From the NCBI GenBank assembly GCA_035487155.1, contig DATHMK010000006.1, forward strand, positions 62,001 through 126,000: a DNA stretch of 64,000 bases, given 5' to 3'. Shown one piece after another: positions 10,148-19,563 of this stretch (its first letter is position 1; every line of letters begins with the position of its first letter). Position numbers and translations under genes: made by a program. This stretch comes from DAIDKA01 sp035487155 (GTDB lineage Bacteria; Pseudomonadota; Gammaproteobacteria; Steroidobacterales; Steroidobacteraceae). The notes below the pieces were generated by a model. The model had not been told where the DNA came from. It was given only the letters and a program-made list of their open reading frames with translations, and searched no databases.

Positions 10148-11275
10148 ATGACGTTTCGAAGCAACGCGGCCGACCCTGCAGCGCCTGGGGCGGCCGAATC
10201 GGCGCAAATGGCGGTGGAGGCGGGACTTCTTTATGTCTCGTGCCAGGAGCCTGGCATCCGTCGTGTGCGCGCGGGCCGGGGCTTCTACTACCTCACCCCT
10301 GCCAATCGCCGCCTGAGTTCCCACACCGAATTGCGCCGCATCGCAAGTCTCGCGGTGCCGCCCGCCTACAGGAATGTCTGGATCTGTCTGAGTCCCCGGG
10401 GCCATCTGCAGGCGACGGGTCGCGACGCGCGTGGGCGCAAGCAGTATCGTTACCACCCGCAGTGGCGCCAGGTCCGCGACACCGCCAAGTTCGCCAGAAT
10501 GGTGGCCTTCGGCGAGGCGCTGCCCAAGCTGCGCCGCAAGCTTGCGCGGGACATGGTGCTTGACGGACTGCCGCGCGAAAAAGTACTCGCGGCCGTGGTG
10601 ACCCTGCTGGATACCACCCGGGCGCGCATCGGCAACATGGAATACGCCCGCGAAAACAAGAGCTACGGCCTGACCACATTGCGCAATCGCCACGTGACTT
10701 TCGAGGCTGAGGGCCGCGCGGTTGTGCAATTTCGAGGTAAGAGCGGGATTCAGCACGAACTGTGCGTCGACGACCCGCGCATCGTGCATATCGTTCAGCT
10801 GTGTCACGAACTTCCGGGCCAGCACCTGTTCCAGTACATAGCCGGCGATGGCAGCCGCTGCCGGGTCGATTCCGGGCAGGTCAACGACTACCTGCGCGAG
10901 GCCATGGGCGAGGACTTCACCGCCAAGGATTTCAGGACCTGGGGCGCAACGCTGCGAGCTTACACGCTTCTGAGCCGGATTCCCCTTGATCCCCAGTCAA
11001 GCGAACGTGCCCGCAAGCGGACGATCAACGATGTCGTCAAGCAGGTCGCCGCGGAGCTGCGCAATACACCCGCGGTGTGTCGCAAGTCGTACATCAATCC
11101 GCTGGTGTTCGACGGCTGGCGCTCGGGAGTGCTTGGCCAGGCCTTCGGCTCGAGACGAAGGCGCATTTCCACCCGCAGGACCGAGATCCTGACTCTGGAT
11201 TTTCTCAGGTCTCGCGCATGGCCAGCGCCACAGGAAGCCGGGCGGCACGCAGGGCCGGCAGCAGCCCGCCAATAA
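10148..11275 (+). CDS. DNA topoisomerase IB (poxvirus-like)
   Basis: Relaxes supercoils by transient single-strand cleavage. The 375-residue protein has the bacterial type IB layout: N-terminal domain (TPANRRLSSHTELRRIASLA), then a catalytic domain with RIGNMEYARENKSYGLTTL, FRGKSGIQHE, the FRTWGATL segment and the nucleophilic Tyr in CRKSYINP. It stands alone between the export operon and an oppositely oriented permease pair. Its 3' end overlaps the 3' end of the permease gene on the other strand by 71 bp. Such enzymes are sporadic accessory topoisomerases in bacteria. Confidence 0.95.
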   Translation: MTFRSNAADPAAPGAAESAQMAVEAGLLYVSCQEPGIRRVRAGRGFYYLTPANRRLSSHTELRRIASLAVPPAYRNVWICLSPRGHLQATGRDARGRKQYRYHPQWRQVRDTAKFARMVAFGEALPKLRRKLARDMVLDGLPREKVLAAVVTLLDTTRARIGNMEYARENKSYGLTTLRNRHVTFEAEGRAVVQFRGKSGIQHELCVDDPRIVHIVQLCHELPGQHLFQYIAGDGSRCRVDSGQVNDYLREAMGEDFTAKDFRTWGATLRAYTLLSRIPLDPQSSERARKRTINDVVKQVAAELRNTPAVCRKSYINPLVFDGWRSGVLGQAFGSRRRRISTRRTEILTLDFLRSRAWPAPQEAGRHAGPAAARQ

Positions 11276-12365
11276 GTCCAATCGCCAGCGCCCATACGAC
11301 GCAGACGACCGCCAGATGCGGGCTCACGGCGAGCGGGAAAGTGAGCCCTTCGGTACTGATGACCCTGCCATTGAATACCAGCCAGGCGACCGTGGCCCCG
11401 ATGAACGCTGCGCCCAGCGCCAGCAGCATCCCCTCCAGCAGCACCGAGACGAACACCGGGACGGCGCCGAAGCCCAGCGACCGAAGCGTCGCAATCTCGC
11501 GCCCGCGTGAATCCACGGACGCGTAGAGACTCGAGAGCGCGGCGCATACGGCGCCCATCGCCATCAGGGTCCCGATGAAATAGCTGACGAAGTCCAGCAG
11601 ACCGCGCAGCCCCCTGAATGAGGCCTCCCGGTTGGCGACCTCGGTATAGACATCCACCTTGAGGGTGGGATCGGCCAGCACCGCCTGCTTGAATCGTGGA
11701 AAGTCCGCCGGCGAATCGAGCACCACGACGAACTGCTGATAGGCATCGCGGCCGAATGCCGCCAGCACCGTTTCGCCATCGCCGAACAGCACCTGTTCGT
11801 ACACGCCTTTGGCATCCTCGAACACACCGACGATGGTCCAGTCCGAACCGCGAATCCGCACCCGGTCTCCGATCTGGACTCCCTGATCGAGTCTCTGGGC
11901 CACCTTGCTCACCGCAAGCTCGTGCAGGCCGGAGCGCGGCCAATGACCTCCCAGCATGTGGATCTCGGGATAGACGCGCCGGTTGGTCATGCCGAGCATG
12001 TACAGGGTGCCACGCTCATTGGCCCTGGTGACGACATCGACGGCCACCATGCTGCCGGCGGTCACCAGCGCCGAGCCGTCCGCGTCCCGCTTGACGCCCG
12101 GCTCCTGCGACAAAGTCGCGATGTCCCCGTGCGTGAGCCGGCTCGCGAAAGGACTCAACGCGCCATGGCTGAGGATCACCGCCCGATCCGGCCGAGCCTG
12201 GCCGGTTTCCCAGAACTGAGCCCCTTCGCCCATCGACAACAGCGACAGCAGCACCGCCACGACGATCATGATGCTGATCACCGTGACCAGCGATGGGCCG
12301 ATCCGCGCCGGAATACTGCGCAGTCCGAATACGGTGAGTGCTGCGGTTTGCCTGAGTGAACGCAT
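11205..12365 (-). CDS. FtsX-like ABC transporter permease
   Basis: Inner-membrane permease subunit of 386 residues. An N-terminal TM (IGPSLVTVISIMIVVAVLLSLLS) is followed by a MacB-type periplasmic domain (about 45-255) and three C-terminal TMs with the FtsX loop REIATLRSLGFG. It forms an operon with the permease gene at 12375-13517 (9-bp gap). No ATPase or adaptor lies next to the pair, so its energy source is unknown. The 3' end overlaps the topoisomerase gene tail to tail. Confidence 0.9.
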   Translation of the reverse strand: MRSLRQTAALTVFGLRSIPARIGPSLVTVISIMIVVAVLLSLLSMGEGAQFWETGQARPDRAVILSHGALSPFASRLTHGDIATLSQEPGVKRDADGSALVTAGSMVAVDVVTRANERGTLYMLGMTNRRVYPEIHMLGGHWPRSGLHELAVSKVAQRLDQGVQIGDRVRIRGSDWTIVGVFEDAKGVYEQVLFGDGETVLAAFGRDAYQQFVVVLDSPADFPRFKQAVLADPTLKVDVYTEVANREASFRGLRGLLDFVSYFIGTLMAMGAVCAALSSLYASVDSRGREIATLRSLGFGAVPVFVSVLLEGMLLALGAAFIGATVAWLVFNGRVISTEGLTFPLAVSPHLAVVCVVWALAIGLIGGLLPALRAARLPVALAMRET

Positions 12366-12374
12366 CGTGAACTC

Positions 12375-13517
12375 TCAGCGCCGCGACAGCGCCGTCACGA
12401 CCTGCAGCCTCAGGCCACGCGTCGCCGGGATTGCGCCACTCACCAGTGCGAGAATGACGGCCGAAGCAAACCCTTCGGCGATGACCACGCCGGGCAGGTA
12501 CCCCAGGCCGATGAGCTCCTTTGCCCGAGGCAGAAGAATTCCTGCAATGGCGAGCCCGAGGGCCGCGCCCAGGATGCACGACACGAGCGCCTCGGCGAGG
12601 ATCAGCGCCATCACGCGGCGGTCGGTGAATCCCACGGTTTTCAGCACCGCGAGTTCCGAAGTACGCTCACGAATGGTCTGCATCATGAGCGCGCCCGTTG
12701 CAAAGAGCAGCGCGAAGAACGCCGCGGCGGTGACCGCGTGCGCGAGGAAGTCAATGTCACCGATGCGCTGGACCTGGGAGGCGGCCAGGTCTGACTCGGA
12801 CTGGGTGCGCGTTTCGTGGGAGGAGTTCGCGAACTGCATGTCGATGTCGTGGCCAATACTGGCCGATCGCTTCGGATCATCGATCTGGATGACAAAGGCG
12901 CTCAATGTGTCGCGATTGACCTCTCGTGCCTCGTTCAGATACGCATAGTTGATGATGAGATAGTTTGCGCGGTCCGGATCGTCAGGTTCTGCAAAGGATC
13001 CGACGATATCGAAACTCCAGTCGCGCGAACCATCCCGCTGGGTCAGCGGCGACTGCAGACTAATGCGTTGGCCGATCTTCCAGCCGTAGCGGCGCATCAG
13101 ATCCGCTCCCGCAAGCGCCCCCGTGCGTGTCTTGGCCAGCGTCTCGACCTGGTCTGCCGGAATCACGATCTCCGGAAAAATGTGCGCAAAGCTCGCCGCA
13201 TCCACTGCATTGGCACTGATCTGCTGGTCCGGGTTCTGATAGGTGCCGCCGAGTCCGCTCTCATAGGTGACCTCTTCGACGCCATGCACCCGCTTGATGT
13301 CCGACAGCAGGCCCAGCGGCAGCGAATCACCGCTGCTCACGCGGCTCAGTACATACATGCGGTTGGCATGAGACTTGTTTATCGCCAGCTTGATGCCGGT
13401 ATCAAGGCCCTGCAGCACGCCGAACAGCGTGAATGCAACCGTGACCTGCAGCAGAATGAGTATGGCGCGCGTGCGTTTGCGCCATATGCCGGACCAAACG
13501 AGGAAGAGGTACTTCAT
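12375..13517 (-). CDS. FtsX-like ABC transporter permease
   Basis: First gene of a two-permease operon, 380 residues. It has one N-terminal TM (RTRAILILLQVTVAFTLFGVL), a MacB-type periplasmic domain and three C-terminal TMs around SELAVLKTVGFTDRRV, the cytoplasmic coupling loop typical of FtsX proteins. Its sequence differs from the permeases at 36-41 kb, and I saw no -24/-12 promoter or TGTCCG boxes upstream. It is therefore not an obvious member of the sigma-54 group. The substrate is unknown. Confidence 0.9.
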   Translation of the reverse strand: MKYLFLVWSGIWRKRTRAILILLQVTVAFTLFGVLQGLDTGIKLAINKSHANRMYVLSRVSSGDSLPLGLLSDIKRVHGVEEVTYESGLGGTYQNPDQQISANAVDAASFAHIFPEIVIPADQVETLAKTRTGALAGADLMRRYGWKIGQRISLQSPLTQRDGSRDWSFDIVGSFAEPDDPDRANYLIINYAYLNEAREVNRDTLSAFVIQIDDPKRSASIGHDIDMQFANSSHETRTQSESDLAASQVQRIGDIDFLAHAVTAAAFFALLFATGALMMQTIRERTSELAVLKTVGFTDRRVMALILAEALVSCILGAALGLAIAGILLPRAKELIGLGYLPGVVIAEGFASAVILALVSGAIPATRGLRLQVVTALSRR

Positions 13518-13576
13518 GATCGGTATGGATCATGAGTTTATCGGGATCGCGGTGCAGCATCCCAGCGGGCCATCCA

Positions 13577-13993
13577 TCAGGGGGTCTTGGACGCAGGCTC
13601 CGGTTCGTAGATCTGCGTAACGCCCGTGAACAGCGGCTTGCCGGCGGCGTCCCTGATCACACTCGCATAGGCGATGTCCGGGAAGCGTCGCGCCCGGGCG
13701 CCCCTGACCTTGACGTGATCGCCCGGCTTCAGTGAATTGCGTTTCCATCCCCGTCGCATCAGGGTCATGGGGCTGGGCAGCTCAAAGTTCCAGTTGACAG
13801 TCTTGCCTTGACTGTCGAGCACAGCGACGTACAGCCGGGCATGCGGGCTGCGCCAGTCAAGACTGGTCACATTGCCCTCGACTTCAACCATCGATTTGAA
13901 GTCGAACTCCGACTGGGAGTGATGGGCCCACGCCGCTGACGCCAATAGACAGCCCAGTGCGGCAGAGATGAACCAATGAGACGGATTCTTCAT
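13577..13993 (-). CDS. DUF6152 family secreted protein
   Basis: Small periplasmic protein of unknown function, 138 residues. A signal peptide is followed by the family start AHHSQSEFDF and the core GNVTSLDWRSPHARLYV, with PGDHVKVRGARAR near the end. It is 7 bp downstream of the 14001 gene and probably co-transcribed with it. A second DUF6152 gene at 25847 is also adjacent to a homologue of that neighbour, in the opposite gene order, which suggests a functional pair. Confidence 0.85.
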   Translation of the reverse strand: MKNPSHWFISAALGCLLASAAWAHHSQSEFDFKSMVEVEGNVTSLDWRSPHARLYVAVLDSQGKTVNWNFELPSPMTLMRRGWKRNSLKPGDHVKVRGARARRFPDIAYASVIRDAAGKPLFTGVTQIYEPEPASKTP

Positions 13994-14000
13994 CTTCGCC

Positions 14001-14861
14001 TTACCTGTAGAGCTTCACATCCTGCTCGTTGTCGAGGCAGATCTCTTCGAGCATCTGAGTATCCACCTGGAGCGCCATTTCGATGGTCACCGACCAGGGT
14101 CTGGTGTAGGCCTTCGGATCGTTAACCGAAATCTCGACCGTCATGAGACCCAGGCTGGGTCGCTTCAGACGCTCCGTGACGCGCGCCGCTTCGGTAATGG
14201 GACTTCCCTGGATGTCGAGCCACATGTCATTGCGTATGCCGTTGGTCTCTATGACCAGGGTGTCCTTATCCCAATGCGCGCTCGAGTAACCGTTCCAGGT
14301 GGGATTGGGATCCTTCGGCAGGGGCCGGCCATCCATGTACACCTCTCTGTATGCCGCATTGAATTCATGCAGCATCACCATCTCCTGCGGTGTCTGAATG
14401 ATCTTGGTGTGTTGGGGCAGCGTCCAGGCGCGCGGATAATTCGGAGGCTTGCAGTAGGTGTGGGGATCATCCCGTCCGCCATGGGCGCGCCTTTTGACCA
14501 TCTGCTGCCGGGACCAGTCGGTATAGGGCAGCCCACCTTGCATCTTGATGCCCAGATTGATCTGCTCGCGCGCCATGCGCTCTTCTTGTATGCAGTCCTT
14601 TTCCTTGCAGTAATCCTTGGCCGGGACGTTCGCAAACCATATTCCTGAAAAGTCAGGCTTGCCGTCCCGAGTGCGCGGCGCCGGCGCTTTCATGTCGGGC
14701 GCTCCGCTGGCAGTTCGCGGTATCCCCGGTGTTGGATATCCCAGCCACTGAGCCAGACCCGTCGCGGGACTCGAGCCGATCACCAGAATGGCCAGTGAAC
14801 GCCATAGGACGCTCAGTGCAGAGCCTGGGCTCGGGCGGCGCCCTTGATTGCTTGGTTCCAT
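14001..14861 (-). CDS. Secreted protein of unknown function, paired with DUF6152
   Basis: A 286-residue protein with an N-terminal hydrophobic segment (signal peptide or anchor near residues 20-38). It contains DGKPDFSGIW near residue 72 and VNDPKAYTRPWSVTIEM near the C-terminus. The latter aligns with IDDPKRFVHPWKVTIRY in the protein at 26221, so the two are paralogues. Both adjoin a DUF6152 gene. I know of no biochemical function for the family; export to the periplasm is inferred from the N-terminus. The role of the pair is unknown. Confidence 0.8.
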   Translation of the reverse strand: MEPSNQGRRPSPGSALSVLWRSLAILVIGSSPATGLAQWLGYPTPGIPRTASGAPDMKAPAPRTRDGKPDFSGIWFANVPAKDYCKEKDCIQEERMAREQINLGIKMQGGLPYTDWSRQQMVKRRAHGGRDDPHTYCKPPNYPRAWTLPQHTKIIQTPQEMVMLHEFNAAYREVYMDGRPLPKDPNPTWNGYSSAHWDKDTLVIETNGIRNDMWLDIQGSPITEAARVTERLKRPSLGLMTVEISVNDPKAYTRPWSVTIEMALQVDTQMLEEICLDNEQDVKLYR

Positions 14862-14992
14862 GGATCTCGCTTCCCCCTCATGTCAGCTTACACCATGAAA
14901 TTGCGTACTCGCGATGGCAGCCGCCGGATAGTTCGGCGCCGGCGGCAGGCGCGGGTTTGTCTGAAGCCGCAGAGCGGTTTAGTCTGGGGCTC

Positions 14993-15385
14993 ATGGACTC
15001 CCAGGAGGAAGAAATCCGTGACGCCCTGAATCGTCATTGGCAGGCGTCGGCTGCCGGCGATGCGGCGGCGGAACACGACATTTACGAGGAGGATGCCGTT
15101 TGTGAATATCCTCAATCCGGCGAGAAAATCCTCGGCCGCACCAACCTTCAGGCCTTGCGCAGCCATCATCCTGGCAAGCCGTCGGGTTTCACGGTGAGGC
15201 GCATCGTGGGGAACGCTGCTGTGTGGGTCACCGAATACACCATCACCTATCTTGGGCGACCGGCATACACCGTGAGCATCATGGAGTTTCGCAACGGCAA
15301 GGTCGTGCACGAGACTCAGTACTTCGCCGATCCTTTCGAGGCCCCCGCCTGGCGCAGTCAGTGGGTTCAGCGTACTGCGCCGTGA
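14993..15385 (+). CDS. NTF2-like (SnoaL-type) protein
   Basis: Small cytoplasmic protein of 130 residues with the cone-shaped NTF2-like fold pattern: helix EEEIRDALNRHWQASAAGD, then alternating strands with CEYPQSGEKILGRTNL and FRNGKVVHETQYF. Members are often small isomerases or hydrolases, or ligand-binding proteins; no specific substrate can be assigned. The start at 14993 gives the family's usual N-terminus, although the frame is open further upstream. It is divergent from the 14001 gene. Confidence 0.8.
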   Translation: MDSQEEEIRDALNRHWQASAAGDAAAEHDIYEEDAVCEYPQSGEKILGRTNLQALRSHHPGKPSGFTVRRIVGNAAVWVTEYTITYLGRPAYTVSIMEFRNGKVVHETQYFADPFEAPAWRSQWVQRTAP

Positions 15386-15393
15386 GGCCGCGA

Positions 15394-15543
15394 TTATCGG
15401 CACTCCAGCCGCTCACTCAGCAAGGCGCAGTCATCTGGCGGCCCGTACTGCTTCCAGTAATCCATCAGCTTCAAACGAGTGGCGAGAGCCTGGAAGCGCG
15501 GGTCCTGGCGGAATGCGCGCATCTGCGGCATCCACAGCACCTC
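15394..15543 (-). pseudogene. Remnant: C-terminus of a winged-helix/TPR regulator
   Basis: About 50 residues (LWMPQMRAFRQDPRFQAL, then LKLMDYWKQYGPPDDC to the stop at 15394) align without gaps with the last residues of the winged-helix/TPR protein at 23621 (WMPEMRPFRNDLRFQAF, LKLPDYWRVYGPPDGC). The homology stops abruptly at about 15541, where a second remnant on the opposite strand begins. The rest of the gene is absent. Confidence 0.75.
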
Positions 15544-15765
15544 GAGGACCAGGTCACCATCATCGATCCGATCATGTTCACGGCCCGATGGCGCATCCGT
15601 CGCAATTACCAGCGTGTGGCCCATGTAAACCGCATGATCTACGAAGACTGTGACGGGGAGGAGCGCAATCCCGTCGTCGATGGCCATTTCACGCTGGCAC
15701 CACCGCCACCCATGCCGCCGCCCCCGAGGGGGTCAGGTGTGCCTGGCGGCAATTCCGCTAAATAG
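15541..15765 (+). pseudogene. Remnant: C-terminus of a 26221-type secreted protein
   Basis: The first 54 codons align without gaps with the C-terminus of the protein at 26221: EDQVTIIDPIMFTARWRIRR against QDEMTIDDPKRFVHPWKVTI, and RNPVVDGHFTLAPP against RNPIVNGKVTLAPP. A proline-rich tail runs to a stop at 15765, inside the end of the hybrid kinase gene on the other strand. There is no credible N-terminus. Together with the fragment at 15394 this marks a deletion. Confidence 0.72.
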
Positions 15766-17925
15766 TGCCTCTCGCAGTTCGCGCAGCTTGGGCGGCTTGC
15801 TCAATACGCGGTCTACATGGGGTGGGACCTCCCCATCGGCCACCAGTCGTTGACCCCAGCCGGTCAACATCAGCACCACCGTGTCCGGCACCGCGGTTTT
15901 CACCACATTCGAAACCTTGCGTCCATCCACATAGGGCATGCCCAGATCCGTAATCACGACCTCGAATGGACTGTCCTGCGCGCTCGCCGCAAGGAAGGCG
16001 TCGATTCCTGCCTGGCCGCCATCGGCAGTCGTGATCCGGTGCCCGTCCACCTCCAAGGTATCGCGCAGCGAATTGAGCACCAGCGGGTCATCATCGACGA
16101 TCAGGATGCGCAGTGGCGGCACCACCGGGATGGCGGCCGGCTCCCCGCCACCGACCGCAGACTTGTTCGAAATCGTGAAGCTCAAGCGCATGGTCGTGCC
16201 CTTGCCCGGCGCACTCTGGATTTCGATGTCCGCACCGTGGCGCTTCACGGTGCCGTAGACCATTGCCAGCCCAAGCCCCGTACCACGTTCGCCCTTGGTG
16301 GTAAAGAACGGCTCCAGGCATCGGCGCCGCGTGTCCTCATCCATTCCGGTGCCGGTATCGATGACCTCGACCTGAACGACCCCCCTGTCCTGCGCGACCA
16401 GGGTTCGCAGCGTCAGGAAGCCACCCTCGGGCATGGCATCCACTGCGTTGAATACCAGGTTGGTGAGCGCCTCTCGAAGTTCATTGTCCGCGCCCATGAC
16501 TGGCGGCAGATCCGGGCACAGTTCAGTCCTCATTTCAATGACGAGACCGCGCTGCTGGACCATGTCGCTCCATCTGGCACGAGTCAAATCCACGACCTGT
16601 TGCACCAGAACATTCACGTCCACGGGAAGCAGAGTCGCCTGCGGTTCCCTCTGGCGATAGAACTCCCGCATCCGTGCGACGGTTCGCGCGACATCGTCAA
16701 CAGCACGCTGAATTGTCTCGAGTTGGCCGCGAGCGCGTGGGCTAAGACCCGCCTCACTCTCCAACAGTGATTCCGTATAGAGGGACACCGGCGAGATCGC
16801 ATTGTTGATATCGTGTGCAATACCGCTGGCCATCTGTCCCAGGGCCAGCAACCGCTCCTGCTGCACCACCGACTGCTGCGTCCGGCGCAGCTCGTCATAG
16901 GCCTTCTGCAGCGCGCTGTGGAGCTGGGCCTGGTGGGCCGCCAAGGCCGCATGTTCACTCGCCTGGCGCAGAAATTCGCATTCGCCACTGCTGAAGCTGT
17001 TCGCAGTCCGGCGCGCAGCGAGGAGCACGCCGAAAACCTTGCTTTCCACAAGCAGGGGTGCCGCCACCAACGCATTCAAGCCGCCCATAGCCAGTCGCCG
17101 GAAGAACGGGAATTGCGATTGACTGATGTCCGGCTCGTAGATCAGTTGTCCCTGCACGCAACGCGACAGCCCGTTCCGTTGGATTTCGATGTGTGCCTCG
17201 GAGGGCACTGCGGGCGGCGTTGCCAGCAATTCGCCGTGCGAGCCGATGCTCGTGACGTTCAGGCGGTCATGCTCCGGATCATGCAGGCAAATACAGCACA
17301 AATCGACCGGCAGGTGCTGTTCCAACGTTCGAATGACGACCTGATAGATACTCTGTATATCCTGGCGCTCACCGACCGCCCGGGTGATCTGATTGAGCAG
17401 ACTGAGGCGCGCCAATTGGGCCTGTACCTGCGCCTCGGCGCGCTTGCGGTCCGCGATGTCGTTGAAAAGTATCCCGACCTTCCTGCTTCCCGGGCCGCCA
17501 ACTCGCCAGGCACGCACATCGTAGTAGCGACCCAGCGCCTTCGCTTCATTCTCAAAGTGCACCGGTTCACCGCTCAGGGCCACCTTGCCGTAGAGTTCGA
17601 ACCAGTGCGCCTCGTGCTGTGGAGCCAACTCGCGCATCAGTTTCCCTTGCGCGTTATACATGCCGGTCTGCTTCTCAAAAGCCGGATTGATCTCGAGAAA
17701 TCGGTAATCCACTGGTCTACCGTTCGCATCGAAGATCATTTCGATGGTGCAAAACCCTTCGATCAGCGTCTCAAAAAGGGTTTGATACCGCAGTTCAGAC
17801 GCCCGATTGGTTTCTTCGGCTGGCTGGGGTTCGGTGCTGTCCAATTCAGTCCCTGGTGCGTGCGCTTCTCGGCTGGCAACCGTAGCACCGTCATGCGGCT
17901 CCCGAAAGCGGCTGATGGGAATCAA
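15733..17925 (-). CDS. Hybrid histidine kinase (PAS-GAF-HisKA-HATPase-receiver)
   Basis: Soluble signalling kinase of 730 residues; I see no membrane segment. A PAS domain (about 45-165, FEKQTGMYNAQGKLM) is followed by a GAF domain (about 190-340), a phosphoacceptor helix (MASGIAHDINNAISP), an HATPase domain (DTGTGMDEDTRR, GERGTGLGLAMVYG) and a C-terminal receiver domain with phospho-Asp in VVITDLGMPYVDG. No separate response regulator gene adjoins it, so output is by phosphotransfer to an unknown partner. The 3' end overlaps the remnant on the other strand by 33 bp. Confidence 0.93.
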   Translation of the reverse strand: MIPISRFREPHDGATVASREAHAPGTELDSTEPQPAEETNRASELRYQTLFETLIEGFCTIEMIFDANGRPVDYRFLEINPAFEKQTGMYNAQGKLMRELAPQHEAHWFELYGKVALSGEPVHFENEAKALGRYYDVRAWRVGGPGSRKVGILFNDIADRKRAEAQVQAQLARLSLLNQITRAVGERQDIQSIYQVVIRTLEQHLPVDLCCICLHDPEHDRLNVTSIGSHGELLATPPAVPSEAHIEIQRNGLSRCVQGQLIYEPDISQSQFPFFRRLAMGGLNALVAAPLLVESKVFGVLLAARRTANSFSSGECEFLRQASEHAALAAHQAQLHSALQKAYDELRRTQQSVVQQERLLALGQMASGIAHDINNAISPVSLYTESLLESEAGLSPRARGQLETIQRAVDDVARTVARMREFYRQREPQATLLPVDVNVLVQQVVDLTRARWSDMVQQRGLVIEMRTELCPDLPPVMGADNELREALTNLVFNAVDAMPEGGFLTLRTLVAQDRGVVQVEVIDTGTGMDEDTRRRCLEPFFTTKGERGTGLGLAMVYGTVKRHGADIEIQSAPGKGTTMRLSFTISNKSAVGGGEPAAIPVVPPLRILIVDDDPLVLNSLRDTLEVDGHRITTADGGQAGIDAFLAASAQDSPFEVVITDLGMPYVDGRKVSNVVKTAVPDTVVLMLTGWGQRLVADGEVPPHVDRVLSKPPKLRELREALFSGIAARHT

Positions 17926-18182
17926 CTCCCTGCGGGATTGGTTCGATTGTCCGACAGATCAAGTGCTTACGGTGTGGGCGCCCGCACTGAAAACCAGGGA
18001 GCATTGGTGCGGCGCAGTTTCTATCCGTGAGTCATCGAACCTAGGTGCCATGCCTTTTTGAGTTTTCACATACCCTCAGTCATGGCAAGTCGTATAGTCG
18101 CCCCGATCGCCAGCTCGAGCGCCGCCGCTCCTCGGGGCGCCGCAGCGTATTTTCCGATGGCCACTCGCGAGAAGAACTCCCG

Positions 18183-19535
18183 ATGAGCAATAACGAAGCT
18201 GCGCTCGCCGATCCCCCGACAGCACCCCTTAAACATGCGCTGCTGGGCTTGGCCGGCGCCGCCACCGAATGGTACGACTTCCTGCTGTACGCAACCGCGG
18301 CGGCCCTGGTATTTCCGACCCTATTCTTTTCCGCCACGCTATCGCCAATCGTCGCCCTGATCGCCTCGTTCAGCACCTTTGCCGTCGGATTCATATCACG
18401 CCCCATCGGTGGCGTACTGTTCGGACACATCGGCGACAAGCTTGGGCGCAAGAAGGCGCTCGCCGCCGCCCTGATCCTGATGGGCACCGCGACAACGCTC
18501 ATTGGATTCATACCGCCCTACCGCACGGTGGGGGCCCTGGCACCTCTCGCCCTGATTCTGCTGCGGCTTGTTCAGGGTCTCGCCGTCGGCGGCCAATGGG
18601 GCGGTGCCATCCTGCTCGCAACCGAAAACGTCTCCAGGTCGAATCGGGGTCTGTACGGCAGCATCGCCCAAGCGGGCTTGCCCGTCGGGGTCATACTGGC
18701 CAACTTGGCCGTGCTCGTGGCGAACGGCGCAACCTCACCCGCCGCATTCATGGACTATGGCTGGCGGATACCTTTCCTGTTGAGTGTGGTGATCATCGGA
18801 CTGGGACTGTTCATTCACTTTCGGATCGAAGACACGGCAGCCTTCCGTCAATCGCAGCCAACCGCCGCCGACGTCGCCACGCCGATACGCGTCAGTCCAT
18901 CGCCGATTTTTCTGGCCCTGCGTTTGTATCCGAGAACCATTGTTCTGGCATCCGGCGCCAATATTGCAGGCATGCTGACGTTTTATGTTCTGATTACCTA
19001 CGTCATCGCCTACGGAACCAGCAAAGCGGGGCTGCAGCTTCCACGCGGTACCATGCTGGCTGCGATGCTGATCGCCCAAGGCGTGTTCCTGCCCTGCACT
19101 TTGTTCGCCGGTGCGCTGTCCGATCGCATCGGGCGACACCTGACGTTCATGCTCGGAGTGGTGCTGTCAGGCATCTGGGCATTCGCGCTCTTCCCCATGA
19201 TCGAGACCCGCTCATTGGCGTGGATCGCAGCGGCGATTTCAATCGGTTTGGGTTTCGGGTCCATGGCGTATGGGCCGCTGGCCGCACTGCTGGCTGAACT
19301 GTTTGATACCCGGGTGCGCTACTGTGCCGTTTCTCTCGTGTATCAGATTTCGGCGATCATCGGCGGCGCTCTGGCGCCCATCATTGCCACGGGTTTGTAT
19401 GCCAGTTATCACAGCAACATTGCGATTTCCATCTACATGGGCGGCGCCGCGGCATTTTCCCTGGTCTGCGCCATCATGCTCCGGAACACTCGCGAGACCA
19501 ATCTCGACAGCCATGCTGCGCCCGCGATCGCCTGA
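18183..19535 (+). CDS. MFS transporter, metabolite:H+ symporter (MHS) type
   Basis: Inner-membrane transporter of 450 residues with about 12 membrane segments. The start of TM1 (GAATEWYDFLLYATAAALVF) and the loop GHIGDKLGRKKAL are typical of the MHS subfamily, which includes shikimate, alpha-ketoglutarate and proline/betaine symporters. The ATG at 18183 was preferred because the residues before it in the open frame are polar and arginine-rich and unlike the family. A related MHS gene lies at 34333. The substrate cannot be told from sequence. Confidence 0.92.
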   Translation: MSNNEAALADPPTAPLKHALLGLAGAATEWYDFLLYATAAALVFPTLFFSATLSPIVALIASFSTFAVGFISRPIGGVLFGHIGDKLGRKKALAAALILMGTATTLIGFIPPYRTVGALAPLALILLRLVQGLAVGGQWGGAILLATENVSRSNRGLYGSIAQAGLPVGVILANLAVLVANGATSPAAFMDYGWRIPFLLSVVIIGLGLFIHFRIEDTAAFRQSQPTAADVATPIRVSPSPIFLALRLYPRTIVLASGANIAGMLTFYVLITYVIAYGTSKAGLQLPRGTMLAAMLIAQGVFLPCTLFAGALSDRIGRHLTFMLGVVLSGIWAFALFPMIETRSLAWIAAAISIGLGFGSMAYGPLAALLAELFDTRVRYCAVSLVYQISAIIGGALAPIIATGLYASYHSNIAISIYMGGAAAFSLVCAIMLRNTRETNLDSHAAPAIA

Positions 19536-19563
19536 GTAGCAGCATCGTTAGGCCCTCCGGGAT

